Part shown: one piece after another, positions 14,138 through 21,419 of the stretch
Layout of the letters: each line of letters begins with the position of its first letter
Numbering within the stretch: the stretch's first letter is position 1
Origin: a virus
Strand: one strand, 5' to 3'
Length of the DNA: 23,964 bases
IMG/VR virus record: IMGVR_UViG_3300020469_000263
Span: 1-23,964 of that record
Program-made: the position numbers and the translations under genes
Notes under the pieces: model-generated
Seen by the model: only the letters and a program-made list of their open reading frames with translations
What the model was told of the DNA's origin: nothing
Databases searched by the model: none

Positions 14138-15165
14138 AAGTACTTTTAATTACTGATCAGCACTTTGGTGTTAGGAATGACAATCAACATTTCATTAATC
14201 ACTATAGAAAATACTATAGTAAGGTTGTTATACCTTTTATTAAAGCATATGGTATCACAGAAATAATAGATCTTGGTGATACATTTGACAAACGTAAATC
14301 AGTTAACTTCATGTCTTTAGAGGCAGCAAAGGAAATGTGGTTTGATCCTATTAAGGAAATAGGATGTAAGATGACTGCCTTGATTGGTAATCATGATATC
14401 TATTATAAGAATACATTACGAATCAATGCACCACAAGAGTTATTGGGAGGATATAATATAGATGTCATTGACGAGCCTACTACTCGTAACTATGATGGTA
14501 CTGACATATTACTTCTGCCTTGGATATGTGATGAGAACAGAGATGATACCTTCAGAAGCATCACGAAAAGTACTGCTCCTGTCTGCATGGGCCATCTTGA
14601 GCTTAACGGTTTTGAAGCTCATCCAGGACATGTGATGAACATGGGTATGGATACTAATCCTTTTAGTAAATTTGAAAGAGTCTTTACAGGACACTATCAT
14701 ATGAAATCTACTAAAGGTAATATCTCATATCTAGGAAATCCATATCAACTATATTGGAATGACTATGGTTGCAAACGTGGATTCCATGTGTTTGATACAG
14801 AAACTTTAAAGACTACTTTTTATAGAAATCCTTTTGATATGTTCTATAAACTGTATTATGATAATGGTGTTAGAAATCAAATTCATCCTTCTGACTTAGA
14901 AGGCACTTTTGTAAAATTAATTGTAGAAGATAAAGGTGATCAAACAAAATTTGATTACGCTGTAAGACAATTACAAAGTTGGGGTCTTGCAGATTTAAAA
15001 ATTATTGAGGATCTTTCTGTTGAGATGGGAGATTCATTGGTGCTGGAAACCGAAGACACCATAACGCTTTTGGATAAATATATAGATGAGATCGATCTCC
15101 CAGTTGACTCTGAAAATGTTAAGAGTATAATGAGATCACTTTATGTCGAGGCATGTGAACTATAA
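14134..15165 (+). CDS. 47: Recombination endonuclease subunit gp47 (Mre11-like)
   Basis: This 343-aa metallophosphoesterase is the nuclease subunit of the gp46-gp47 complex that resects DNA ends for phage recombination. Metal-binding motifs are DQH (Asp8, His10), IIDLGDTFDKR (Asp49), IGNHDIYY (Asn-His), GHLELNG and TGHYHMK. The length matches T4 gp47 (339 aa). Its ATG overlaps the preceding stop by 4 nt, and its stop shares a base with the next ATG. gp46 follows after one small gene. Confidence 0.95.
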   Translation: MKVLLITDQHFGVRNDNQHFINHYRKYYSKVVIPFIKAYGITEIIDLGDTFDKRKSVNFMSLEAAKEMWFDPIKEIGCKMTALIGNHDIYYKNTLRINAPQELLGGYNIDVIDEPTTRNYDGTDILLLPWICDENRDDTFRSITKSTAPVCMGHLELNGFEAHPGHVMNMGMDTNPFSKFERVFTGHYHMKSTKGNISYLGNPYQLYWNDYGCKRGFHVFDTETLKTTFYRNPFDMFYKLYYDNGVRNQIHPSDLEGTFVKLIVEDKGDQTKFDYAVRQLQSWGLADLKIIEDLSVEMGDSLVLETEDTITLLDKYIDEIDLPVDSENVKSIMRSLYVEACEL

Positions 15166-15413
15166 TGTATATTCTCACAGATAAAGACAATGGTGGCGTG
15201 TATGCCGTGTATAATAAGGATAAGATAAAAACTGTACAGATTTTTGAAGTGCAAGATGATGCAGAAAGATACACAATGCTATTAGAAGCTCAAGGATCTA
15301 AAAAGTTAGATGTCTTAAAAGTTAATCTAGATGATGTAGCTTTGAATTGTGGAAGTTTTGGATATTTTTATAATGTAATTACTAGTGATGATTTCGTCGT
15401 ACCTCCTACATGA
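15165..15413 (+). CDS. DUF3110-like small protein
   Basis: This 82-aa protein is wedged between gp47 and gp46, overlapping both (1 nt and 4 nt). The segment VQIFEVQDDAERYTMLLEAQ (residues ~25-44), followed by LDVLKVNLDDVALNCGSFGY, strongly resembles the DUF3110 pattern of small cyanobacterial proteins ('FE.EDDA.RYA.LLEAQ.F....V..I...E+..FC...GY'). The match is from memory of the family and is not a computed alignment. The role is unknown. Position within the Mre11/Rad50-like pair suggests co-expression with DNA processing. A cyanobacterial origin is plausible. Confidence 0.75.
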   Translation: MYILTDKDNGGVYAVYNKDKIKTVQIFEVQDDAERYTMLLEAQGSKKLDVLKVNLDDVALNCGSFGYFYNVITSDDFVVPPT

Positions 15414-17128
15414 TTTTATTTGAGAGTATTCGTTGGAAGAATTTTCTTTCGGCAGGTGACCAGTGGATTGAAATTAAATTAGATGAGAGTATGTCAACTC
15501 TTATCATAGGATCAAATGGTGCTGGTAAGTCTACTATTTTAGATGCTATATGTTTTGCATTATTCAATAGACCATTTCGTAGAGTTAAAAAATCTCAACT
15601 TATTAATAGTATTAATGAGAAAGGAACAAAAGTTGAAGTGTGTTTTTCTATAGGAAGTGATGACTATAGAGTGTTTCGATCAATGAAACCAAATACATTT
15701 GAAGTGTATAAAAATAATAAAATGGTTGACCAAGATGCTGCTGTAAAAGATACGCAGAAATACTTGGAGCAATCAGTATTGAAACTTAATTTTAAAAGTT
15801 TTACTCAAGTTGTTATATTGGGTAGTAGTACGTTTGTGCCTTTTATGCAACTAGCTGCACCTCATCGTAGAGAAGTTATTGAAGATCTTTTAGACATTGG
15901 TATATTCTCTTCTATGAATACCTTACTTAAGGATAAGGTTAGATCAGCAATAGGTCAAAGTAAAGATTGTGATCACCTACTTAGGTTATCTGAAGAAAAG
16001 GTAAGTGCTCAGAAAACATTAATACAGTCTCTAGAGGCAGTAAATGAAACACGTAGAGAAGAGAAGCTTATAAAGATTGCTAAGAATGAAGAAAAGATAT
16101 TTAATCTTACTGGTGGTCTTGCTGAGATGAAGACACAGGTTGAATTATTAGAGTCTGAATATACTGGATCTGATGCTCCTAAAAAAATCTTACAGGATTT
16201 ACGTCAGCAACAAGCAGATAATAAATCGGCAATAAAAATTACTGCTGCTGAAATAAAATTCTTTAGTGAAAATGATGAGTGTCCTGTTTGTCACCAATCT
16301 ATTGATGAAGACTTTAAAACTAATAAGATTGCTGAGTCACATAAAGACGGTAAAAAATATGAGAGGAAGTTAAAGAAACTTGAGAAGACTGTTAAAGAAA
16401 CTATTGATGTTATTGATAAGTTGGATGATGTATCTTCTAAGTTATATGAATCTCGTAGTGATGTATCTCAAATAGAAAAGGATATTATTCGTGTAGAGAA
16501 AGATAATATACAGTTGACAAAGGAGATGAGTGATATTGTAGATCATCAATCTATTACACATATCGAGGATGAATTGGTTGAGTTGGAAAATGAATATAAG
16601 AAAGTTGAAACTGATTGCTCTTCTATCAATAAAACATTAGATGAGTATAAGGTTGTTTCTACTTTATTAAAGGATGGTGGAATCAAGAGTCAAATCATTA
16701 AGAAGTATGTACCTGTTATTAATCAACTAATTAATAAGTATCTTCAAAGTATGGATTTTTATATTAACTTCACACTTGATGAGGAGTTTAATGAAATAAT
16801 CAAGAGTAGATTTAGAGATGAGTTTTCTTATGCATCATTCTCTGAGGGTGAGAAGCAGAAGATAGATCTAGCACTTCTTTTCACATGGAGAGAGATTGCA
16901 CGTATGAAGAATTCTGTTGCAACAAATCTTCTTATACTTGATGAGGTATTTGATAGTTCTTTAGATGATCAAGCAACTGGTGAGTTATTAAAAATTCTTA
17001 GAAGTCTTGGTGTAGGAACAAATGTATTCGTAATATCTCATAAAGGTGATATACTAATTGATAAGTTTCTTAAGACTCTTAAGTTTGAAAAACAAAATGA
17101 TTTTTCTAAGATGTCCGAAGAGTCATAA
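15410..17128 (+). CDS. 46: Recombination endonuclease subunit gp46 (Rad50-like)
   Basis: This 572-aa SMC-type ATPase partners gp47. It has Walker A GSNGAGKS (Gly34-Ser41), a long coiled coil (about residues 170-430) interrupted by the zinc hook CPVC (Cys291-Cys294), the ABC signature SFSEGEKQKIDLALLF, Walker B NLLILDEVFD and the switch His in VFVISHKGD. The length is close to T4 gp46 (560 aa). The gene starts with a 4-nt ATGA overlap, and its stop overlaps a CATAAATA motif. Confidence 0.95.
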   Translation: MILFESIRWKNFLSAGDQWIEIKLDESMSTLIIGSNGAGKSTILDAICFALFNRPFRRVKKSQLINSINEKGTKVEVCFSIGSDDYRVFRSMKPNTFEVYKNNKMVDQDAAVKDTQKYLEQSVLKLNFKSFTQVVILGSSTFVPFMQLAAPHRREVIEDLLDIGIFSSMNTLLKDKVRSAIGQSKDCDHLLRLSEEKVSAQKTLIQSLEAVNETRREEKLIKIAKNEEKIFNLTGGLAEMKTQVELLESEYTGSDAPKKILQDLRQQQADNKSAIKITAAEIKFFSENDECPVCHQSIDEDFKTNKIAESHKDGKKYERKLKKLEKTVKETIDVIDKLDDVSSKLYESRSDVSQIEKDIIRVEKDNIQLTKEMSDIVDHQSITHIEDELVELENEYKKVETDCSSINKTLDEYKVVSTLLKDGGIKSQIIKKYVPVINQLINKYLQSMDFYINFTLDEEFNEIIKSRFRDEFSYASFSEGEKQKIDLALLFTWREIARMKNSVATNLLILDEVFDSSLDDQATGELLKILRSLGVGTNVFVISHKGDILIDKFLKTLKFEKQNDFSKMSEES

Positions 17129-17131
17129 ATA
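17124..17131 (+). promoter_or_regulatory. Late-type motif CATAAATA at the gp46 stop
   Basis: The octamer differs from TATAAATA by one base and lies 18 nt before the next ATG. It could be a late promoter for the glutaredoxin-like gene, but its overlap with the stop codon makes chance occurrence possible. Confidence 0.35.
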
Positions 17132-17148
17132 AGTTTGTTAAATTCCAG

Positions 17149-17394
17149 ATGCTCATGAGTAACGCTGTATTATATTCTAACGATAGTCAAGAATGTGAAC
17201 GTATGATCTCCCTATTAAGTACAATAGATAGCAATTATCAAAAGTATGTTTTAGGAAGAGATTTCAGTGATAAGCAATTCCACAATGAATTTGGGAGTGA
17301 TGCAACTTATCCTCAGATTACTTTGGATGGGAAACATATAGGAAACATCAAGGAAACGTTAAGACACATGAACAAAGTTGGATTAATAAAATAA
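17149..17394 (+). CDS. Glutaredoxin-like protein lacking the first Cys
   Basis: This 81-aa thioredoxin-fold protein of glutaredoxin size has strand AVLYSN, then a redox-site position DSQEC, helix ERMISLLSTI, the cis-Pro loop ATYPQITLDG and KHIGNIKETLRHMNKVGL, which fits the C-terminal glutaredoxin helix and the GG-like turn. Where glutaredoxins have CxxC the sequence is S-Q-E-C, so the nucleophilic N-terminal Cys appears replaced by Ser. It is therefore unlikely to be a normal dithiol reductase. The start may be ATG 17149 or ATG 17155. It may be a specialised ribonucleotide-reductase helper or a binding protein. Confidence 0.75.
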   Translation: MLMSNAVLYSNDSQECERMISLLSTIDSNYQKYVLGRDFSDKQFHNEFGSDATYPQITLDGKHIGNIKETLRHMNKVGLIK

Positions 17395-17405
17395 TGTGCT
17401 ATAAT
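17378..17405 (+). promoter_or_regulatory. Early promoter before the lipoprotein gene
   Basis: TTGGAT (17378-17383), a 16-nt spacer and TATAAT (17400-17405) with the extended string TGTGCTATAAT. The whole string from TGTG is identical to the one before the tRNA genes. The -35 is only a partial match. Confidence 0.6.
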
Positions 17406-17412
17406 ATAAATA
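17405..17412 (+). promoter_or_regulatory. Late promoter motif TATAAATA overlapping the early -10
   Basis: A perfect late octamer shares its first T with the last T of the early -10. The envelope protein genes that follow could thus be transcribed in both phases. Confidence 0.6.
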
Positions 17413-17438
17413 ATTGAAAGTATAACTTCGACTTATAG

Positions 17439-17636
17439 ATGAGGAAACTACCACTCATACTCTTAGCTCCATTCCTAGTTGGATGCACTAATGGAGGATA
17501 TGGATTCGGATACAATGGTGGAGGAGTTAATTGGAATCCACCAGGCACAGCAGGTGAATACACTTGTGAGTCAGCAGGTGAAAATGCTGCTGCTTACTAT
17601 GCTACAGGAGAACACCCAAACTTAGCAGACTGTTAA
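17439..17636 (+). CDS. Small lipoprotein
   Basis: This 65-aa protein has a short lipoprotein signal peptide: MRKLP, a hydrophobic stretch LILLAPF and the lipobox LVGC with Cys16 as the lipidation site. The mature ~50 residues are Gly/Asn/Tyr-rich, then carry two Cys (43 and 65) that could form a disulfide. It should be anchored at the host envelope. The next gene begins at the very next base after the stop. Candidate roles, by location only, are superinfection exclusion or an outer-membrane-side lysis component; neither is shown. Confidence 0.75.
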   Translation: MRKLPLILLAPFLVGCTNGGYGFGYNGGGVNWNPPGTAGEYTCESAGENAAAYYATGEHPNLADC

Positions 17637-18200
17637 ATGAAAAGAACTATAGCAGTAATTGCTGCCTTGATGCTAGTGCCATCTACGACACTAGCATCTT
17701 CTATTAGACCAGGAAGTAGAGTGACTCACGGTTCACTTAATTCTAAAGTTAAATCTAGATCACCGTTATGTAAAGATGCAGAAGAAAAGTTTACACAGGA
17801 ATGTGAGATAACAATAGATGAGACTGGTGTTAAAGGACCATTAGGACACATCACGAATGTAGTCCAATGGAAAACAGAAGAGCAAGACTATAGTGTAGGT
17901 GGAGCAGCAGTCGGTGCTGTTGCTGGTGGTGCTGGTGGTATGATAGTAGGACTAGGTAGTTGTGCCTTTACTGGCCCCTTATGTTTGTTTACTGCACCAG
18001 CAATTATGTCTGGTGGTGTAACAGCAGGTGCTGGTGCTGGTGGTAACCGTAGTGGGAGGTTCTTTACTATCGTTGGTGATGATGCTCAAGGCACTAGACT
18101 AATACAAGAGTTTAAATATAAATATGGCAAAGATGTTAAGAAAGCATCTAAGCTACTGCTCAAGACAACTAAGTTAGCAGAAGGAGAATTGCGTGACTAA
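17637..18200 (+). CDS. Secreted glycine-zipper-like protein
   Basis: This 187-aa protein has a clear Sec signal peptide (MKRT, hydrophobic core IAVIAALMLVP, likely cleavage after Ala20 in TTLA-SS). The mature part has Cys45 and Cys56, a beta-prone region, and then a Gly/Ala-rich hydrophobic segment at ~87-137 with repeated small-xxx-small spacing (VGGAAVGAVAGGAGG, TAGAGAGG). This segment resembles the glycine-zipper motifs of membrane-inserting proteins. The C-terminus is Lys-rich. It is in a tight operon with the lipoprotein upstream and the small membrane protein downstream (8-nt overlap). The function is unknown. Confidence 0.78.
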   Translation: MKRTIAVIAALMLVPSTTLASSIRPGSRVTHGSLNSKVKSRSPLCKDAEEKFTQECEITIDETGVKGPLGHITNVVQWKTEEQDYSVGGAAVGAVAGGAGGMIVGLGSCAFTGPLCLFTAPAIMSGGVTAGAGAGGNRSGRFFTIVGDDAQGTRLIQEFKYKYGKDVKKASKLLLKTTKLAEGELRD

Positions 18201-18408
18201 ATTATGGAGGATATGGAAGTATGCACTGGGTAGTTTCTCTGATGAAAAGACCAAGAGGTATGACAATTCTATTGTCATTATACGATCTTTTGTGTTTCTT
18301 ACTTATCTCATCACTAACTGTTTTATTGTGGCAGGGGTCATAAGGCATTGGGACAGTAACAAAACTGTCCACCAAGTTGACCATTGCCCTTCAGACCTGT
18401 TATACTAG
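18193..18408 (+). CDS. Small single-span membrane protein
   Basis: This 71-aa protein has a basic/aromatic N-terminus (LWRIWKYALGSF), a charged loop (SDEKTKRYDNS) and one hydrophobic span (roughly residues 27-49, including FVFLTYLITNCFIVAGVI), then a polar tail. The ATG lies in the end of the preceding gene (8-nt overlap). The 3' part of the gene contains the dyad and promoter for the following zincin/VWA gene. I recognise no named family; it looks like the third member of an envelope-directed trio. Confidence 0.7.
   Translation: MTKLWRIWKYALGSFSDEKTKRYDNSIVIIRSFVFLTYLITNCFIVAGVIRHWDSNKTVHQVDHCPSDLLY
18351..18370 (+). repeat. Dyad GGACA-N10-TGTCC before the zincin/VWA promoter
   Basis: GGACAGT (18351-18357) and ACTGTCC (18364-18370) are perfect inverted arms around AACAAA. 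The distance from the end of the right arm to the -10 start at 18401 is 31 nt. The dyad at 21392-21411 has the same half-sites and spacing and sits at exactly the same distance from its -10. It is a possible operator or activator site. Confidence 0.55.
18377..18406 (+). promoter_or_regulatory. Early promoter before the zincin/VWA gene
   Basis: TTGACC (18377-18382), an 18-nt spacer and TATACT (18401-18406) lie inside the end of the preceding membrane-protein gene. The predicted leader is only ~18 nt and contains GGAGA just before ATG 18430. Confidence 0.68.
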
Positions 18409-18429
18409 GTGTATCAAAGACGGAGATGT

Positions 18430-20565
18430 ATGATCAATCAGGAAGTTAAAGGCACGCTTGCTAAACTGCTTGCTACTGAAAATCTAAAGGTTGAGCATCG
18501 TAATGTATCTACTGCATGTTTTGATGTGTCAAGTAGAGTTTTGATTCTACCTGTATGGGAGGATGCATCTAATACTGTATATGATTTGTTGGTTGGACAT
18601 GAGGTTGGACATGCACTCTATACTCCTGATGAGAGGTTTGATGCACCAAAAGATTTTGTGAATGTTATAGAAGATGCTCGTATTGAAAGAATGATGAAGA
18701 AGACTTATCCAGGTCTAAGAAAGTCATTCTTTGATGGGTATAGTGAGTTGTGGAATAGAGATTTCTTTGGAGTTAAAGGAGAGGATCTTAGTTTGATTCC
18801 CTTTATTGATCGTATCAACCTATACTATAAAGGTAATAGTACTATAGAATTTACAGATGAGGAGAGAGTATATGTAGATCGTGCTGCTGATACAAAGACT
18901 TTTGCTGATGTTGTACAACTTGCAAAAGAAATTTATGGGTATGCAGAAGAAATGCAAGATCAGAAAGATCAGCAGCAAGCACAAGTAAATGCTGATGGAA
19001 GTTCTGAGGGGGATATAGAAGAGATGCAGATGGATCAAGGTGATGATGAGATGACAGATGAGGAATTACTTGAGGAATTAAATAAACCACTTAATCCTTC
19101 ACAGTCACAAGATGATACTGCTGATTTAGATACTCCTAGTTTTCAATCTAATAATCCTAGAGTTGGTGGAGTAACACATGATGAAACTAAATCAATAACT
19201 GAAGAAGCACTTCGTGAATCATTAGAAACATTAATTTCGGATGATGGTAAAGAGTGGGTTTATCTTGATCTACCTAATCTTAAATTAAATGATTTTCGTA
19301 TTGGACATAAAAAAATATTTCAAGATATGGAAGATCATTTTTCTACCATAGAAGCACACAGACAAGAAGAGAATCTTAAAGAATATAACCAGTATAAAAG
19401 ATCTGCTCAAAAATCTGTTAACTATCTTGTGAAACAGTTTGAGATGAAGAAATCTGCAGATCAGTATTCAAGAAATGCAGTATCTAAAACTGGTGTAATT
19501 GATACTAATAAACTTCACACTTACAGATATAATGAAGATATCTTTAAGAAAATAAATGTAGTTCCTGATGGCAAGAATCATGGCTTGGTTATGTTACTAG
19601 ACTGGTCTGGATCTATGAGTCAAGTCTTAATGGATACTCTAAAGCAAACTTATAATCTAGTTTGGTTTTGTAAAAAAGTAAACATTCCTTTCCGAGTACT
19701 CGCATTTCAGAATAGTTTTGGAGGATATGGAAATCTTGAAAATGATTATATGAAGGTTGATAGTTTGTATGTTGGTGATGGCTTTAAATTACTTGAATTC
19801 TTTTCATCTCAAATGAATAGTAAGAAGTTGGATAAGCAGTTACAGAACATATGGCTCCATTCTAAAGCAATGACTCACTATGGATATTATTCTTACCATA
19901 AAGATTATGGATTAGGTGGCACCCCTTTAGCAGAAGCTATCATGTGTATGCGTCAAGTCGTAAGTGAAATGAAGTCTGTTGAGAAAGTGCAAAAAGTTAA
20001 TGTAGTTTCTTTAACTGATGGTGAAGCAAATCCTATCCAGTATGTTACAACTAATAATAGATATTATGGTGAAGCAAGTTACAATGATGAGAATCTAATT
20101 GCAAGACAGATGTGTCATTCGAGACAAAAGGTATTCATTCTAAGAGATCCTCTTACTGGATATGCTCGCAAATTGGATCACAATCCTTTTAAGACTACAC
20201 AACAAATTGTATCTTTCTTCCAAGAGATTACTAATTATAATTGGATTGGTATTCGTCTTTGCAGTAAAACTGAAATGGTTAGAAATATTAGAACACATAT
20301 TGGTTGGGCAGATGAAACAATACTTGAGAAAGCATCATCAACATGGTCAAAAGAAAAGTATGCTACAGTCAGTGGTATAACTGGATTCACAAAACATTTC
20401 TTTATGCCTAATAAATCTATTGGTGATGGCACTGAGGATTTAGAAGTGAAGCAAAAAGGTGAAGTTGCAACTAAAGCAGAATTGAATCGTGCATTCAAAA
20501 AGCACATGGGATCAAAGATGACTAATAAAACTATCCTAAATGCTTTTGTTGAGCAAATAGCATGA
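18430..20565 (+). CDS. Zincin-like peptidase with VWA domain (CobT-like)
   Basis: This 711-aa protein has an N-terminal zinc-peptidase signature HEVGH (His57-His61), followed by NVIEDARIE (Glu81/Glu86), a likely third ligand. Then come a helical region, an acidic Gln/Asp/Glu-rich linker (about 175-250), a helical part, and a C-terminal von Willebrand A domain. The VWA carries a MIDAS site, DWSGSMS (Asp391, Ser393, Ser395), plus GGTPLAEAI and SLTDGEAN. This order is reminiscent of CobT and of VWA partners of MoxR-type AAA+ ATPases; a CobS-like ATPase is encoded nearby. Start ATG 18430 (with GGAGA) is preferred to GTG 18409, which lies at the promoter. It overlaps pcyA by 4 nt (ATGA). Whether it is a protease, a chelatase chaperone part, or both is unknown. 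Confidence 0.85.
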   Translation: MINQEVKGTLAKLLATENLKVEHRNVSTACFDVSSRVLILPVWEDASNTVYDLLVGHEVGHALYTPDERFDAPKDFVNVIEDARIERMMKKTYPGLRKSFFDGYSELWNRDFFGVKGEDLSLIPFIDRINLYYKGNSTIEFTDEERVYVDRAADTKTFADVVQLAKEIYGYAEEMQDQKDQQQAQVNADGSSEGDIEEMQMDQGDDEMTDEELLEELNKPLNPSQSQDDTADLDTPSFQSNNPRVGGVTHDETKSITEEALRESLETLISDDGKEWVYLDLPNLKLNDFRIGHKKIFQDMEDHFSTIEAHRQEENLKEYNQYKRSAQKSVNYLVKQFEMKKSADQYSRNAVSKTGVIDTNKLHTYRYNEDIFKKINVVPDGKNHGLVMLLDWSGSMSQVLMDTLKQTYNLVWFCKKVNIPFRVLAFQNSFGGYGNLENDYMKVDSLYVGDGFKLLEFFSSQMNSKKLDKQLQNIWLHSKAMTHYGYYSYHKDYGLGGTPLAEAIMCMRQVVSEMKSVEKVQKVNVVSLTDGEANPIQYVTTNNRYYGEASYNDENLIARQMCHSRQKVFILRDPLTGYARKLDHNPFKTTQQIVSFFQEITNYNWIGIRLCSKTEMVRNIRTHIGWADETILEKASSTWSKEKYATVSGITGFTKHFFMPNKSIGDGTEDLEVKQKGEVATKAELNRAFKKHMGSKMTNKTILNAFVEQIA

Positions 20566-21251
20566 GTAGAAGTATAGTAGAAGATATATCAGATCTCATT
20601 CGTCAGGTAGTGAAAGATCTACCTGGCTTTGAGAAGATGGATAATGAGTATCCTGAGATTAATCATAAACAAGTACACATTGTTAATGAGATGTGGAAGT
20701 CCACTGGTCTTAGGAAGATACATCTAGAAACTGGTAAAGCACAAGGTATGGATGTGCTTCATTGTGTTCTATTTCCAGATCCCAGATATAATATTCCTAT
20801 CTTTGGATGTGATATTGTTGCGACTCCAGCAACAGTGACTGCTGCAATTGTGGATGTGTCACCTGTATATGGAACAGATAGAGTGTATCCTGATATAGCA
20901 AGAGTGGCTAATAGTTTTACGTTTAAACATATGAGACCTTTACCATTATGGAGTGAAGAGATATTCTCTCCTCATTGTAAGTTTATGCGTCTTAAAAGTG
21001 AGATTGATAAAGCAAATTATTATTGTGTAGTATCATTGTACCTAAGAATATTTTGTGATGTTGTACGTGATGCTAAACATGATCATTTCTGGCCTAATGT
21101 AATGAGAAGAATTGATGATCAGATTTGGTATTGTAAGTCACAGAAGAAAAATGATAAGACTTTATCTGTATTATCTAAATGGTTTGATAGAGAATTTGCA
21201 GAGAAATATATAGATACTATACTGTTTGATGAACCAGATGCAAAATACTAA
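20562..21251 (+). CDS. pcyA: Ferredoxin-dependent bilin reductase (PcyA-like)
   Basis: This 229-aa protein is of the bilin reductase family, which reduces biliverdin using reduced ferredoxin to make phycobilins. The core HLETGKAQGMDVLHCVLFPD, followed by IPIFGCDIVATPATVTAAIVDVSP, is diagnostic. Glu56, His67 and Asp84 line up with the PcyA catalytic Glu76, His88 and Asp105 (Synechocystis numbering, from memory), with a one-residue deletion between Glu and His. Their presence favours a PcyA-type over a PebS-type enzyme; a PcyX-type enzyme is the main alternative. Its start overlaps the zincin/VWA gene by 4 nt, so they are translationally coupled. It is a host-derived auxiliary metabolic gene. 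No heme oxygenase gene is visible in the window. Confidence 0.88.
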   Translation: MSRSIVEDISDLIRQVVKDLPGFEKMDNEYPEINHKQVHIVNEMWKSTGLRKIHLETGKAQGMDVLHCVLFPDPRYNIPIFGCDIVATPATVTAAIVDVSPVYGTDRVYPDIARVANSFTFKHMRPLPLWSEEIFSPHCKFMRLKSEIDKANYYCVVSLYLRIFCDVVRDAKHDHFWPNVMRRIDDQIWYCKSQKKNDKTLSVLSKWFDREFAEKYIDTILFDEPDAKY

Positions 21252-21402
21252 ATGGTCAGCATACATATTACTGCAATCAAATAGACTTACTAAAGTGGAG
21301 TTTGTTTGTGAATCTAATTTGAGAGAAGATGCTATACAAAGATGCAAGGCATTATATGGTGTGAATGATGTAAGGCAACTGACTAGGGTGTGGACACATT
21401 AA
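21238..21402 (+). CDS. 54-aa protein after pcyA
   Basis: An ATG inside the end of pcyA (14-nt overlap) opens a 54-codon frame, ending at TAA 21400-21402. It begins MQNTKWSAYILLQSNRLTKV and ends with NDVRQLTRVWTH. The alternating hydrophobic strand-then-helix pattern (YILL..., KVEFVCESN, LREDAIQRCKALYG) looks like a small alpha/beta domain and is typical of real coding sequence. It has two Cys. I recognise no family. The stop codon sits in the loop of the 8-bp dyad that precedes the CobS promoter. Confidence 0.65.
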   Translation: MQNTKWSAYILLQSNRLTKVEFVCESNLREDAIQRCKALYGVNDVRQLTRVWTH

Positions 21403-21413
21403 TAAGTGTCCAC
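21390..21413 (+). repeat. Dyad before the CobS promoter, same half-sites as at 18351
   Basis: GTGGACAC (21390-21397) and GTGTCCAC (21406-21413) are perfect 8-bp inverted arms around ATTAATAA. The inner element GGACA-N10-TGTCC (21392-21411) ends 31 nt before the -10, as at the zincin/VWA promoter. There is no T run, so it is a poor intrinsic terminator. Confidence 0.6.
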
Positions 21414-21419
21414 TCATGG

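Noticed and set aside
15073-15080. GATAAATA near the end of gp47
   Set aside because: It encodes LDKYI in gp47, ~85 nt before the next ATG; a chance match is more likely than a late promoter in this early operon.
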